Positions 44,241 to 52,807 of a DNA stretch of 52,875 bases are shown here, in pieces. The stretch comes from Nesterenkonia haasae (GTDB taxonomy: Bacteria; Actinomycetota; Actinomycetes; Actinomycetales; Micrococcaceae). How positions within the stretch are numbered: position 1 is the first letter of the stretch; each line of letters begins with the position of its first letter. The DNA is taken from the NCBI RefSeq assembly GCF_010119385.1, contig NZ_VFIE01000024.1, positions 89,371 through 142,245 of the forward strand. Reading direction: 5' to 3'. Under the pieces are notes generated by a model, which saw only the letters and a list, made by a program, of their open reading frames with translations, was not told the DNA's origin and did not search any database. Both the position numbers and the translations under genes were made by a program.

Positions 44241-45040
44241 ACGCTGACTCCCCGTGAGGCATAGACCGACTCGTGCCACGGGATCAGGAACCGCTTGAGC
44301 AGGAAGACCATCCCGTAGAAGATGAGGCCGACTACCGAAAGGATCACGATTACCGCGAACAGTCCAGGAGCGTCCATCTGGTTCAGCGTCCGGACAATGA
44401 GGTAACCGAGACCCTCATTTCCTCCCAAGTACTCACCTACAATGGCGCCGATGACGGCAAGCACCACGCCAGTCTCCATTCCGGCCAAGAGATAGGGCAT
44501 CACGGAGCGGACCTCGAGGTTGGAGAAACGCTGAGCCTTAGTGGCGTTGAGCGAGCTCATCACGTCCCGGTGGCCCGGGTCCACCGATTTCACACCCAGG
44601 AGCACGTTGAGCATGATCGGAAAGAAGGCCAGCACAGTAGCTATCACGATTTTGGAGCCCATCCCGAAGCCGAACCAGATCACGAACAGCGGGACGAACG
44701 CGATGTTGGGAATAATGTAAAGCAGCACAAATACGGGCCGCAGAGTCAACTCCAACCACACGATCTTGCCCAGCAGCACACCAAAGAAAACACCAAGGAG
44801 TACGGCCAAGGTGAATCCGATGACTACCTCGGTGACCGTGGTCATCGTGTGGTTCCAGGTATCGGACTCCTGTACGAGCTCGATCAGGCGGTTACCGATC
44901 ATCGAAGGCGGCGGGAGGATAAGAGTGGACACTTCCATCACCCGTACTGAGACCTCCCAGATCAGGCATAACAGCACAATGACGGCGGGGGCGCCGATCC
45001 AGGAAAGGTACTTCTGCAGGGTGGAATTCCGCATATTCAA
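44237..45040 (-). CDS. ABC transporter permease (TauC/SsuC type)
   Basis: A 267-residue membrane permease with about six helices. Landmarks are the GFTLAVLLGVFFGVLLG helix, the cytoplasmic EAA-like loop with LGVKSVDPGHRDVMSSLNA and VRSVMPYLLAGMETG, and the GYLIVRTLNQ segment. This is the BPD_transp_1 form found with NMT1-type binding proteins. It lies two bases downstream of the ATPase gene and overlaps the IclR gene, so ATPase, permease and regulator are translationally coupled. Confidence 0.9.
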   Translation of the reverse strand: MNMRNSTLQKYLSWIGAPAVIVLLCLIWEVSVRVMEVSTLILPPPSMIGNRLIELVQESDTWNHTMTTVTEVVIGFTLAVLLGVFFGVLLGKIVWLELTLRPVFVLLYIIPNIAFVPLFVIWFGFGMGSKIVIATVLAFFPIMLNVLLGVKSVDPGHRDVMSSLNATKAQRFSNLEVRSVMPYLLAGMETGVVLAVIGAIVGEYLGGNEGLGYLIVRTLNQMDAPGLFAVIVILSVVGLIFYGMVFLLKRFLIPWHESVYASRGVSV

Positions 45041-45042
45041 AG

Positions 45043-45888
45043 TTACCCTTCCAAAGCGTCACGGAGCTTGCGTATCCGTTCGCCGAAGGCCGGCGTCGTC
45101 TGCACATCGACGGAGCGCGGGCGGGCGATGCCAACATCAGTAATTTCTTCGATACGGCCTGGCCGCGGGGAGAGTTGAATGACCCTGTCGCCGAGAAATA
45201 CCGCTTCGGAGATATCGTGGGTGACGAAGACGACGGTAACTTGAGTCGCCAGAGAGATACGCTGCAGCTCGAGGTTCATCTTTTCTCTCGTCATCGCATC
45301 CAGGGCCCCGAAAGGCTCATCCATGAGCAGGAGTTCTGGCCCCCGCGAAAGAGCTCGGGCGATCGCAACACGCTGACGCATACCGCCCGAGAGCTCCCGG
45401 GGATAGGAGTTGAAGAAGCCTCCAAGACCCACCAGGTCAGCAAGCTCGCGGGCGCGCTTGCGACGCTCTGTCTTATTCACACCGCGCAGCTTGAGCGGCA
45501 GAGCGATGTTGTCTGTCACGTCGAACCACGGGAAGAGGTTCGCTTCCTGGAACACGACGCCGAGCTGCTCGATCACACTAGTATCCACCTGCGATCGTCG
45601 CCACAGTGGACTGCCATTTACGAGGATATTTCCGCTACTCGGAGGTAACAGGCCAGCCATAACACGCAAAAGGGTGGACTTACCGCAGCCAGACCTTCCG
45701 ATTAACGAAACCGTCTCCCCTTCGGCGATTTGCAGATTGATGTCCTTTAGGGCCTCGGTGCGCTGCTTCTTGACCTGAAAAGTCTTCGAGACCCCGTCAA
45801 TCGAGATCTTCACCCGTGAAGGTGAGGGCCGGAAATCACCAGCGACCGAGGAGCCGGGGTTCGCACTCGCCTGGCTAGGTTGAGTCAC
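45043..45888 (-). CDS. ABC transporter ATP-binding protein (TauB/SsuB type)
   Basis: A 281-residue ATPase. It has Walker A GRSGCGKST near residue 65, Q-loop VFQEANLFPW, signature ELSGGMRQRVAIARAL, Walker B LLLMDEPFGALD and H-loop FVTHDISEAVFLG. The Q-loop sequence and the GALDAMTR tail are diagnostic for the nitrate/sulfonate/taurine group. It is the first gene of a long minus-strand transcript: ATPase, permease, IclR, IlvD/Edd, FAD oxidoreductase, binding protein. Confidence 0.92.
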   Translation of the reverse strand: MTQPSQASANPGSSVAGDFRPSPSRVKISIDGVSKTFQVKKQRTEALKDINLQIAEGETVSLIGRSGCGKSTLLRVMAGLLPPSSGNILVNGSPLWRRSQVDTSVIEQLGVVFQEANLFPWFDVTDNIALPLKLRGVNKTERRKRARELADLVGLGGFFNSYPRELSGGMRQRVAIARALSRGPELLLMDEPFGALDAMTREKMNLELQRISLATQVTVVFVTHDISEAVFLGDRVIQLSPRPGRIEEITDVGIARPRSVDVQTTPAFGERIRKLRDALEG

Positions 45889-45908
45889 GAGATGTACCTC
45901 CTAGCAGC

Positions 45909-46057
45909 GTGACTAGCATCACACCGCTAGCCTGCCTGCGAGGCATGAGATTGGATAGACATCCTTCCACTAGCCGGAACTCACCACAGCCGGATGAGGC
46001 CCCCTGGACGAAGAAGTAGCCAGCCACCCCCTAGCCAGCGAGCACCATGCTAGTCAC
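45909..46057. repeat. 11-bp inverted repeat bounding a CTAG-rich intergenic segment
   Basis: GTGACTAGCAT (45909–45919) recurs inverted as ATGCTAGTCAC (46047–46057), 127 bases apart. Six CTAG tetramers occur between about 45900 and 46053, although CTAG is usually scarce in such genomes. The segment lies upstream of the ABC ATPase gene and downstream of an aldehyde dehydrogenase gene. It may hold regulator sites for the importer operon or be a small mobile remnant. No gene is visible in it. Confidence 0.45.
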
Positions 46058-46115
46058 TATTCGTGAGGGAAGCACGATCGTCTTGACCCGCCCTTCAGCT
46101 GCTTGCCAACGCTGA

Positions 46116-47513
46116 TCACTGCGGCCAATCCACTGACAGGTACTGGGGTTCAGTGAACTCTTCAATGCCCCAGTGGCCGCCTTCGCGCCCGAGGCCAGCC
46201 TGTTTAACTCCTCCGAAGGGCGCGCTGGGGTCCGAGACGATGCCGCGGTTGACTCCGACCATGCCCGCCTCCAGGCGCTCCCCGATGCGTAGAGCATCTT
46301 GGAGGTTGCCGGCGTAGACGTAGGAGGAAAGGCCGACTTCTGCTGCGTTGGCCTGTGCAAGCATCTCCTCGGTGTCGTCCCAGACCACCACCGGGGCCAC
46401 GGGACCGAAAATCTCCTCTGAGAGGATGTCCGCATCGGCAGGCACATCGCGCAGCAAGGTGGGCGCAACGAAGGCCTCAGTTGCCAGCTCCTCAGGCAGC
46501 TGGGCCTGGTAGGCGATTGTGGCGCCGTCGTTCTGCGCTGAATCGAGCAGCTGCCGCACTCCAACGGCGGCCTGATCGTGGATCAGCGGACCAATCTGCG
46601 CACCCTGGGCCGGATCACCGACTTTCAGCTGGCTTATCCGCGTACCGAAGGCCTCGATAAACTCCTCAGCTACCTCCGCGTGGACGTAGAAGCGATTGGC
46701 GGCGGTACAGGCTTGACCTGAGTTGCGGAACTTGGCCACCATCGCGCCTTCGACCGCAGCCTTCACATCGGCGTCAGCTGTGACGATGAACGGAGCGTTT
46801 CCGCCGAGCTCCATAGAGGCATTGACCACCCGTTCTGCGCACTGGGCCAGGAGAGTGCGGCCTACCGGGGTCGAGCCGGTGAAGGAGAGTTTCTTGATTC
46901 GGTCGTCGCCCAGCAGCGCGGTGACGACCTCGCGGGTCGCGGTGGTGGTTGCCACCTGGACCGCACCCTCCGGCACTCCGGCCTGAATGAGGATTTCGGC
47001 GATCGCGATCGCTGTCAGGGGGGTTTCGCGGGCCGGCTTGAGGACGACTGTGCAGCCGGCCGCCAGGGCGGGCCCCATCTTTCGGGTCGCCATGGCAGCA
47101 GGGAAGTTCCATGGCGTGATCAGCAGAGCCACACCGACTGGATGGTGGGTGACGACGTTGCGCACCCCTCCCGCAGGAGCCGTGGTGTACTCACCGCTAA
47201 GCCGCACGGCCTCTTCGGCATACCAGCGGAAGAATTCCGCAGCGTACCGAACTTCGGCTTCGGCATCAGCCTGGGACTTACCGTTTTCAGCAACGATGAG
47301 GTCCCGCAGTCGCTGCACATCGGCAATCATCAAGTCGTAAGCCTTGTTCAGCACGTCAGCACGGTGCCGGGGGGCTACGTTCTTCCAGTGCTGAAACGCC
47401 TCATGCGCTTCCTGTACCTGTGCGAGCGCTTGCTCGGCGGTCAGGTCCACCACCTCTTCGAGGAGCTTCCCAGTTGCAGGATTGGTGACAGAAAAGGTTG
47501 ATCGAGTGGTCAT
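46116..47513 (-). CDS. NAD(P)-dependent aldehyde dehydrogenase (succinate-semialdehyde type)
   Basis: A 465-residue enzyme of the GabD/SSADH branch. The cofactor region is [20 protein letters not shown]. The catalytic Glu lies in [11 protein letters not shown] and the catalytic Cys in [31 protein letters not shown] and the C-terminal [15 protein letters not shown] are typical of semialdehyde dehydrogenases. The ATG at 47513 is preferred over an in-frame TTG three bases upstream. It is divergent from a LysR gene 105 bases away, probably its regulator. Oxidation of succinate or malonate semialdehyde is plausible; the malonate cluster nearby makes the latter worth testing. Confidence 0.88.
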   Translation of the reverse strand: MTTRSTFSVTNPATGKLLEEVVDLTAEQALAQVQEAHEAFQHWKNVAPRHRADVLNKAYDLMIADVQRLRDLIVAENGKSQADAEAEVRYAAEFFRWYAEEAVRLSGEYTTAPAGGVRNVVTHHPVGVALLITPWNFPAAMATRKMGPALAAGCTVVLKPARETPLTAIAIAEILIQAGVPEGAVQVATTTATREVVTALLGDDRIKKLSFTGSTPVGRTLLAQCAERVVNASMELGGNAPFIVTADADVKAAVEGAMVAKFRNSGQACTAANRFYVHAEVAEEFIEAFGTRISQLKVGDPAQGAQIGPLIHDQAAVGVRQLLDSAQNDGATIAYQAQLPEELATEAFVAPTLLRDVPADADILSEEIFGPVAPVVVWDDTEEMLAQANAAEVGLSSYVYAGNLQDALRIGERLEAGMVGVNRGIVSDPSAPFGGVKQAGLGREGGHWGIEEFTEPQYLSVDWPQ

Positions 47514-47605
47514 CAACGCTCCAATGTGGGCTTGGCGTGGAGGAGGGCGATTCCAGCTTCACACCTGGTATTCATGCCGTCCAATACCTGGATGTGCTGG
47601 ATAGT

Positions 47606-47620
47606 ATGCTTGGTAAGCAT
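47606..47620. promoter_or_regulatory. LysR-type T-N11-A operator at the start of the LysR gene
   Basis: ATGCTT-GGT-AAGCAT (47606–47620) is a perfect dyad with the T-N11-A form of LysR sites. It runs into the LysR start codon (47619–47621) and lies about 95 bases from the divergent aldehyde dehydrogenase start. Autorepression plus activation of the dehydrogenase is the standard expectation. Confidence 0.55.
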
Positions 47621-48515
47621 GGATACTCGTTTGCTGCGGTACTTCGTCACCGTCGTCGAATCCGGCACGGTGTCAGCAGCCGCTCAGCAGCTTCATATGA
47701 CACAACCCTCACTGTCACGACAGGTCCGGCAACTGGAACGTGAGCTGAACCTGAGGCTGTTTCTCCGGCAAAGTGGTCGGCTGCATCTGACCACGGAAGG
47801 CCGCGAGTTCCTCGAGACGGCGAAGGATCTGCTGCACCGGCATCGCGAGGCGGCCGAATACGCTGCACAGCTGGCGAATGGTCGTATGGCAAGGATCTCC
47901 CTGGCGGCACCGACCACAACACTGACTGACATCGTCGCCCCTTTCGTGGCCACATTCCGACCCGAGGACCCTGTGCCCTCAGTCAGCGAGATAGCGATCG
48001 ATTCCGAAACCGCCCGCACCCTAGGCAGCTATGACATGGTCATTGCTCCGGTGAGGTGGCCGCAGAGCGCCCATGCGCCCCATTTGGCCAGTCTTCCGGT
48101 ATGGGCTTACGTACCGCCCCACCACCGGTGGGCTGGTCAGCAGCACGTGAACCTGGAAGCCCTTGTGGACGAGACTCTCATTCTGCCCACCATGCGTTTC
48201 AAGGCCAGACGCGTCTTTGAAGCGGCACTCGATCATGCCGAGCTCAGACCTGTGACGACGTTGGAGACTCGACACAGCCAAGTGGCGCAAGCGCTAGCAG
48301 CTGCCGGACGCGGTGTTGCGATCCTGACCGACGACGCCCGCTACGGCCTTCAACCACTGCTGATCCACCATCAGGGCCAACCGCTCCAGATACATCTCTA
48401 CGCCGCATGGAGAGCCGGACACCACGCTCACGGCACATTGACCGAGTTCGCCGAGCGACTCAAAGAATTCTGTCAGATCCGTTATCCGCCGAACAGGAAC
48501 CTGAGCGCGAAGTAG
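47619..48515 (+). CDS. LysR family transcriptional regulator
   Basis: A 298-residue LysR-type regulator. The HTH is at residues 1–60 (MDTRLLRYFVTVVESGTVSA, then AAQQLHMTQPSLSRQVRQLE). The effector-binding domain is at about 90–290. The start at 47619 aligns with the family N-terminus; a longer frame begins at 47526 but is not conserved. There is no clear ribosome site because the operator occupies that position, so initiation may be leaderless. The 3' end overlaps the convergent madM gene by 34 bases. Confidence 0.87.
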   Translation: MDTRLLRYFVTVVESGTVSAAAQQLHMTQPSLSRQVRQLERELNLRLFLRQSGRLHLTTEGREFLETAKDLLHRHREAAEYAAQLANGRMARISLAAPTTTLTDIVAPFVATFRPEDPVPSVSEIAIDSETARTLGSYDMVIAPVRWPQSAHAPHLASLPVWAYVPPHHRWAGQQHVNLEALVDETLILPTMRFKARRVFEAALDHAELRPVTTLETRHSQVAQALAAAGRGVAILTDDARYGLQPLLIHHQGQPLQIHLYAAWRAGHHAHGTLTEFAERLKEFCQIRYPPNRNLSAK

Positions 48516-49246
48516 AAGACGCTCGGCCCCAGGAGGCACCCGAGGCCGGTGTAGAAAGTTGCTGTCATCGCTCCATAAGGCACCAGGCGCTTATCAGTGG
48601 CAGCCAACCCTCCTGCTACCCCGGATGTGGTGCCCATCAGACCCCCATAGGCCATCGCCGCTTTAGGGTTGTTGAGGCCAATCAGTGGCGCGATCATGGG
48701 CGTACCTACCATCACGATTACGGCTTTCACCAGACCAGCCGCCACGGATAGGGCAATCACATCTGAGCTCGCCCCGACAGCAGTCCCCGTCACTGGGCCC
48801 ACGATGTAGGTGGCTGCCCCTGAGCCGACGGTAGCCATTGACTCTGGGTCCGTGTAACCGAAGGCAGCGGCGACAGCGGCACCGGCGATAAACGAGACGA
48901 ACACCCCAAGGATCAGGGCCAACCCTCCCGCGGCTCCGGCCTTCTTGATTTCCTGAAGATCGACGCCGTAGGCCGTGGCGACGATCGCGAAGTCCCGCAG
49001 CATGGCTCCACCCATGAGGCCGAGGCCACTGAAGATGGCAATATCGGCCATGCCAGCCTCGCCGCCTGTTTGGATTCCTCCAAAATAGGCGAGGACGAGT
49101 CCCAGGATGATGGCGATGGCCGAGCCTTGGAGTCGGCCTCGAGTGAGGGTCTTCGAAAGCCAGCCGGAGACGAGCATCATGGCTCCGACGACGACGAAGG
49201 CAAAGAGCAGTCCGTTGCGTTCAAGAACGCCTGCAATGAGATCCAT
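48482..49246 (-). CDS. madM: Malonate transporter subunit MadM
   Basis: A 254-residue membrane protein with about eight predicted helices, beginning MDLIAGVLERNGLLFAFVVV. Characteristic MadM segments are GWLSKTLTRGRLQGSAIAI, LGLMGGAMLRDFAIVATAYG and MGTTSGVAGGLAATDKRLVP. With MadL it forms the two-component, probably cation-coupled malonate importer first known from malonate decarboxylase clusters. One base separates its ATG from the MadL stop (TGA-G-ATG). Confidence 0.92.
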   Translation of the reverse strand: MDLIAGVLERNGLLFAFVVVGAMMLVSGWLSKTLTRGRLQGSAIAIILGLVLAYFGGIQTGGEAGMADIAIFSGLGLMGGAMLRDFAIVATAYGVDLQEIKKAGAAGGLALILGVFVSFIAGAAVAAAFGYTDPESMATVGSGAATYIVGPVTGTAVGASSDVIALSVAAGLVKAVIVMVGTPMIAPLIGLNNPKAAMAYGGLMGTTSGVAGGLAATDKRLVPYGAMTATFYTGLGCLLGPSVFYFALRFLFGG

Positions 49247-49247
49247 C

Positions 49248-49649
49248 TCAGGCCTCCATCTTTTCTTCTTCGGTCATCGGCGGCAGAGGTTCAGATCGCT
49301 CACCAATCCGTGAGATGACAGGCACCAGGGCTGCTCCAGCGGCCAGTGCGGCGACTCCGGCAAGGATGGCCATGGGACCACCCTCGATGGCCTCCGCGAC
49401 GTTCTGTGTAGCTGCCATGGCAATCACGATGGGGATGTAGAGGGCGCTCCAGAAGAGCACACCTTGTTCGGTCGGTTTGGGGAATAGCCCCTTCCTGCGC
49501 AGCCATGCGCTGACCAATACGAGCATGATCATGGCGAAGCCGACACCGCCGACATTCGCATCGACGCCGACGAAGACCCCGATGAGATCTCCAATGATCA
49601 TTCCTACCAGCATGCACAGCGCGAGTGCTGCTACTCCATAGAGCACCAT
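49248..49649 (-). CDS. madL: Malonate transporter subunit MadL
   Basis: A 133-residue protein with four predicted membrane helices and a charged C-terminal tail (PPMTEEEKMEA). GMIIGDLIGVFVGVDANVGG and AMAATQNVAEAIEGGPMAIL are typical MadL blocks. It lies 30 bases downstream of the MatA–MatB fusion gene and is followed immediately by madM. The operon therefore imports malonate and converts it to acetyl-CoA. Confidence 0.92.
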   Translation of the reverse strand: MVLYGVAALALCMLVGMIIGDLIGVFVGVDANVGGVGFAMIMLVLVSAWLRRKGLFPKPTEQGVLFWSALYIPIVIAMAATQNVAEAIEGGPMAILAGVAALAAGAALVPVISRIGERSEPLPPMTEEEKMEA

Positions 49650-49679
49650 GATGTGCCTCCTTCAGATATTTGCGGTCGG

Positions 49680-52661
49680 TCAGACGCCGGTTGAGTTGAA
49701 AAGGTCGGCAAACCGTTCACGAAGAGCGACTTTTTGAACCTTGCCCATGACGTTGCGGGGCAGGACGTCGATGATTTGCACAGCTTTGGGTTGCTTGAAC
49801 CGCGCCAAGTCATCTGCGATGAACGCGACGATGTCATCACCTTGCGGATCCTTGCCTGCGACTGGCACCACCACAGCCACCACTGCCTCACCCAGGTCAG
49901 GGTGCGGCACACCAATCACCGCTGATTCCTGAATGTCGGGATGAGCGTCGAGGTGCTCTTCCACCTCTTTGGGGTACACGTTGTAACCACCCGAGATCAC
50001 CAGATCCTTATCCCTGCCCACGATGCATAGGTACCCGTCCTCGTCTATGCGTCCGAGATCTCCCGTGATGAAGAAACCGTCTTCCCGAAACTCTTCGACG
50101 GTTTTTTCTGGCATCTGCCAATAGCCGCTGAAGACATTGGGGCCGCGCACCTCTACTAATCCGACGTCCCCGTCTTGGACTGGACTGTGTGATTCGCGGT
50201 CGACCACGCGAATGTCGATTCCTGGGAAGGGGGTGCCCACAGTGCCAGGCTTACGAGGTCCACCCGAATACGGGTTGGTGGCGTTCATCCCGGTCTCTGT
50301 CATTCCGTAGCGCTCCACGATGGCGTGACCGGTGCGTTCCTGGAAAGCTTCGTGGTCACTGGCCAACAGGGGCGCGGAGCCAGAAACAAAGAGCCGCATG
50401 GCGGTACACGCCTCGGCTGTAAGCCGCTGATTCTTCAGCAGCCTGGTGTAGAAGGTGGGGACACCCATCAGGACCGTCGCCTGTGAGAAAAGGTCAATGA
50501 CCTCCTCTGCGTCAAACTTTGGCAGATAGTGCATCGATGCACCGGCCGCCAAAGTCATATTCGCTGCTACAAAAAGTCCATGAATGTGGAAGATGGGCAG
50601 GGCGTGGATGAGGACGTCCTCAGCGGTGTACTCCCAGGTCTCCAGAAGTGCTTGGCAGTTGGAGGCCAGATTCTGGTGAGTGAGCATTGCACCCTTGGAA
50701 CGTCCTGTGGTCCCAGAGGTGTAGAGAATGGAGGCGAGGTTATCCGGCCCTGCTTCGAAAATCCCTGTATGCCGTCGATTGGCCCTGAGCAATGTGCCAT
50801 CCTGGTCGGTGCCCAGGGTCTCCACAACCACACCCTGGCGGTGTGCATGCTCCGTCGCCGCCTCGGGTGAGCACACGAGAACCCGTGGCGTGGCATCGGC
50901 GATGAAGTAGTCCATCTCTTTACTGGTGTATGCCGTGTTCAGCGGAAGAAACACTGCACCGATCTGCAGTGAAGCCAGGTACAGCGCAATGGCTTCCGGT
51001 GATTTCTCCACCTGCATTGCCACCCGATCACCAGGTTCGACCCCGTCATCAATGAGTGTGGCTGCAATGTGCTGCACGGTCTCCAACGTCTGGGTGTAGC
51101 TGATCGTCCTGTCATTAGGCAGCAGAAAGAGCGGCTTGCTCGGGGACTCTTCCACGCGTCTAAGAAATTGTTGGTAAATGGTGGTGAAGGGTTCTGACAT
51201 GGGCGAATGTCCTTTCATTGTGGTGTATTCGGGTTCCTCCCGCGTGGTCTCGCCATCGTTCAGCAGACCCAACATCTGCGGGCTGAGTGCAATTGCCCGG
51301 TGCCGGGCAAACTCTTCATGGAGCCTCTCCAACTTTTCGGGTTGATAGCGATAATTGATCATCACGCCATAGGACTGCTTCCAGGCTGCAGATTCCGGAT
51401 TCGCCGGCCACTGCAGCTCCCATGCCATGGCGCCGTTGCCAAGGTGGAAGCGTGCTACCGGGTCCAGTGGCTTTCTGTCGCTGCGTCGGCTCTCAGCAAT
51501 GTAAGTGGCGACCACTGGGAAGAGTCGGCTGCGTAGCCTCTCCACCGTGTCCTTGGGCAGTTTAGGCTTCTCCCCCAGTAACCGGGCCCTAGCGTCGTCG
51601 TTCTGCGAGCTGTCAAGTTTGCCGCCGAGGGACTCGATGTCTTCCTTCAACTGCGCGTAGCTGGCGTCACCCAGGTCGGCACGCCGCTCTGCTTCAGCGT
51701 CAAACCACTGTCGAAAACCGGGGATCGGGGAGAGCGTCACGTAGTTCTCCAGGTGCGGAAGCTGGTCTCGGACGTGGTCGATCACCTGTTTGATAAGGAG
51801 GTTTCCGAACGAGACTCCCGCCAGCCCGTCCAGCGCATTGTTGATGGAGTAGAGAACGGCGGTGTCTGCCCTGGCAGGATTGATTGCTGAATCCGGATGC
51901 AGAAGGGGGCTGATATGCGCGGGAACCCCGCGGACCAGGGCGACCTCGACGAAGATCAGGGGAACGTTACCTGTCGCGGGGTGGAAGAAGGCGTACATGG
52001 TGCGGTCTTTGGGCTGGAGCCTGTCCCGAAGATCGCGCCGGCGCCTCATTGGGTGGACCTTTTCATACCTGACGAGGTGGTCATGAATTTCTCTGGGTGA
52101 GTCCCAGGTGATCTCTTCCATCCGCAAAAAGCCGCGATTGAACCAGGAGGCCAGGAGATGCTGGAAATCCGCATCGACGGGGGCGAGCTCAGGGTGCGCC
52201 CTCAGGAGTCTGCGCAAATCAGCGCGCATGTTCACCAGTGCCAGCGTGGCATTGGGCGCGTGGTTGATCCGGCGCAGCAACTGTTGCCGGCGGGGTTCTA
52301 CTGCGACGAACAGCTCAGTGAGATCTTGGTGACCGCGGTGCTGTTCCCACGTGCGGTAGGCGCTCTGCAGCCGATCAGCATCCACCCCGTAGGCGTCCAA
52401 CAGGTGGTGGAAGAAACTGGACTTCTCTGAATCTGACAGCTGCGCGTAGCTGTCGAGAGCGCGTTCGGCGACTGCGCGTATTGAGGCTTCACCGATATCG
52501 CTCACAAGCACCTCGCAAGCGGCCCTCAACTGTTCGGCGGGTGACGCCTGCGCCTCTGGAACTCGGTCATCCTCCCGACGTTGGCCGCCAAGGACGCGGA
52601 AGAGGTCCGCCAACAGCCACCGGTCGTTTCGTCCCACTGAAATCCTCATCTCGTGATACAT
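49680..52661 (-). CDS. Malonyl-CoA decarboxylase–malonyl-CoA synthetase fusion (MatA–MatB)
   Basis: A 993-residue bifunctional enzyme. Residues 1 to about 465 are malonyl-CoA decarboxylase: helical N-terminal domain to about 190, then the catalytic domain with FFHPATGNVPLIFVEVAL, Ser311 in LSPIPGF and His406 in RFHLGNGAMAWEL, matching the known Ser/His catalytic pair. Residues about 488–993 are malonyl-CoA synthetase, with the phosphate loop ILYTSGTTGRSKGAMLT, the acceptor block GPNVFSGYWQMPEK and the catalytic Lys in NVMGKVQKVALRE. Malonate plus CoA and ATP would give malonyl-CoA and then acetyl-CoA and CO2 on one chain. In rhizobia these are separate genes matA and matB. The ATG at 52661 is used; one at 52649 is also possible. 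Neither has a clear ribosome site. Confidence 0.9.
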   Translation of the reverse strand: MYHEMRISVGRNDRWLLADLFRVLGGQRREDDRVPEAQASPAEQLRAACEVLVSDIGEASIRAVAERALDSYAQLSDSEKSSFFHHLLDAYGVDADRLQSAYRTWEQHRGHQDLTELFVAVEPRRQQLLRRINHAPNATLALVNMRADLRRLLRAHPELAPVDADFQHLLASWFNRGFLRMEEITWDSPREIHDHLVRYEKVHPMRRRRDLRDRLQPKDRTMYAFFHPATGNVPLIFVEVALVRGVPAHISPLLHPDSAINPARADTAVLYSINNALDGLAGVSFGNLLIKQVIDHVRDQLPHLENYVTLSPIPGFRQWFDAEAERRADLGDASYAQLKEDIESLGGKLDSSQNDDARARLLGEKPKLPKDTVERLRSRLFPVVATYIAESRRSDRKPLDPVARFHLGNGAMAWELQWPANPESAAWKQSYGVMINYRYQPEKLERLHEEFARHRAIALSPQMLGLLNDGETTREEPEYTTMKGHSPMSEPFTTIYQQFLRRVEESPSKPLFLLPNDRTISYTQTLETVQHIAATLIDDGVEPGDRVAMQVEKSPEAIALYLASLQIGAVFLPLNTAYTSKEMDYFIADATPRVLVCSPEAATEHAHRQGVVVETLGTDQDGTLLRANRRHTGIFEAGPDNLASILYTSGTTGRSKGAMLTHQNLASNCQALLETWEYTAEDVLIHALPIFHIHGLFVAANMTLAAGASMHYLPKFDAEEVIDLFSQATVLMGVPTFYTRLLKNQRLTAEACTAMRLFVSGSAPLLASDHEAFQERTGHAIVERYGMTETGMNATNPYSGGPRKPGTVGTPFPGIDIRVVDRESHSPVQDGDVGLVEVRGPNVFSGYWQMPEKTVEEFREDGFFITGDLGRIDEDGYLCIVGRDKDLVISGGYNVYPKEVEEHLDAHPDIQESAVIGVPHPDLGEAVVAVVVPVAGKDPQGDDIVAFIADDLARFKQPKAVQIIDVLPRNVMGKVQKVALRERFADLFNSTGV
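51198..51215 (-). promoter_or_regulatory. Internal ribosome site and start for a separate MatB product
   Basis: Inside the fusion gene AAAGGA (minus strand 51215–51210) lies nine bases before an in-frame ATG (51200–51198) that opens MSEPFTTIYQQF, the natural N-terminus of a malonyl-CoA synthetase. Initiation here would give a 506-residue stand-alone MatB, a normal length for the family. Confidence 0.5.
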
Positions 52662-52676
52662 ATCTGGACTTTTGTG

Positions 52677-52686
52677 ATGTATACAA
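52677..52686. promoter_or_regulatory. GntR-type operator between mat and its regulator
   Basis: ATGTATACAA (minus strand TTGTATACAT) contains the palindrome TGTATACA. It lies 16 bases before the MatA–MatB start. The TTGTATACAA form is the kind of site recognised by FadR-subfamily GntR proteins, including rhizobial MatR as I recall it. Degenerate half-sites GATACATATC (about 52655) and CATACAAG (52701–52708) flank it. Confidence 0.5.
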
Positions 52687-52807
52687 CAGCGAGCCTAACG
52701 CATACAAGTGACCTGTGCCACATGCGGCAAAAAATGCTCATCCTGTGCTGAGACGCCGGCAAGCGGTCGCCCCGAACAGCTAAGCTCGACACTCAAGGAG
52801 GTGCCGC

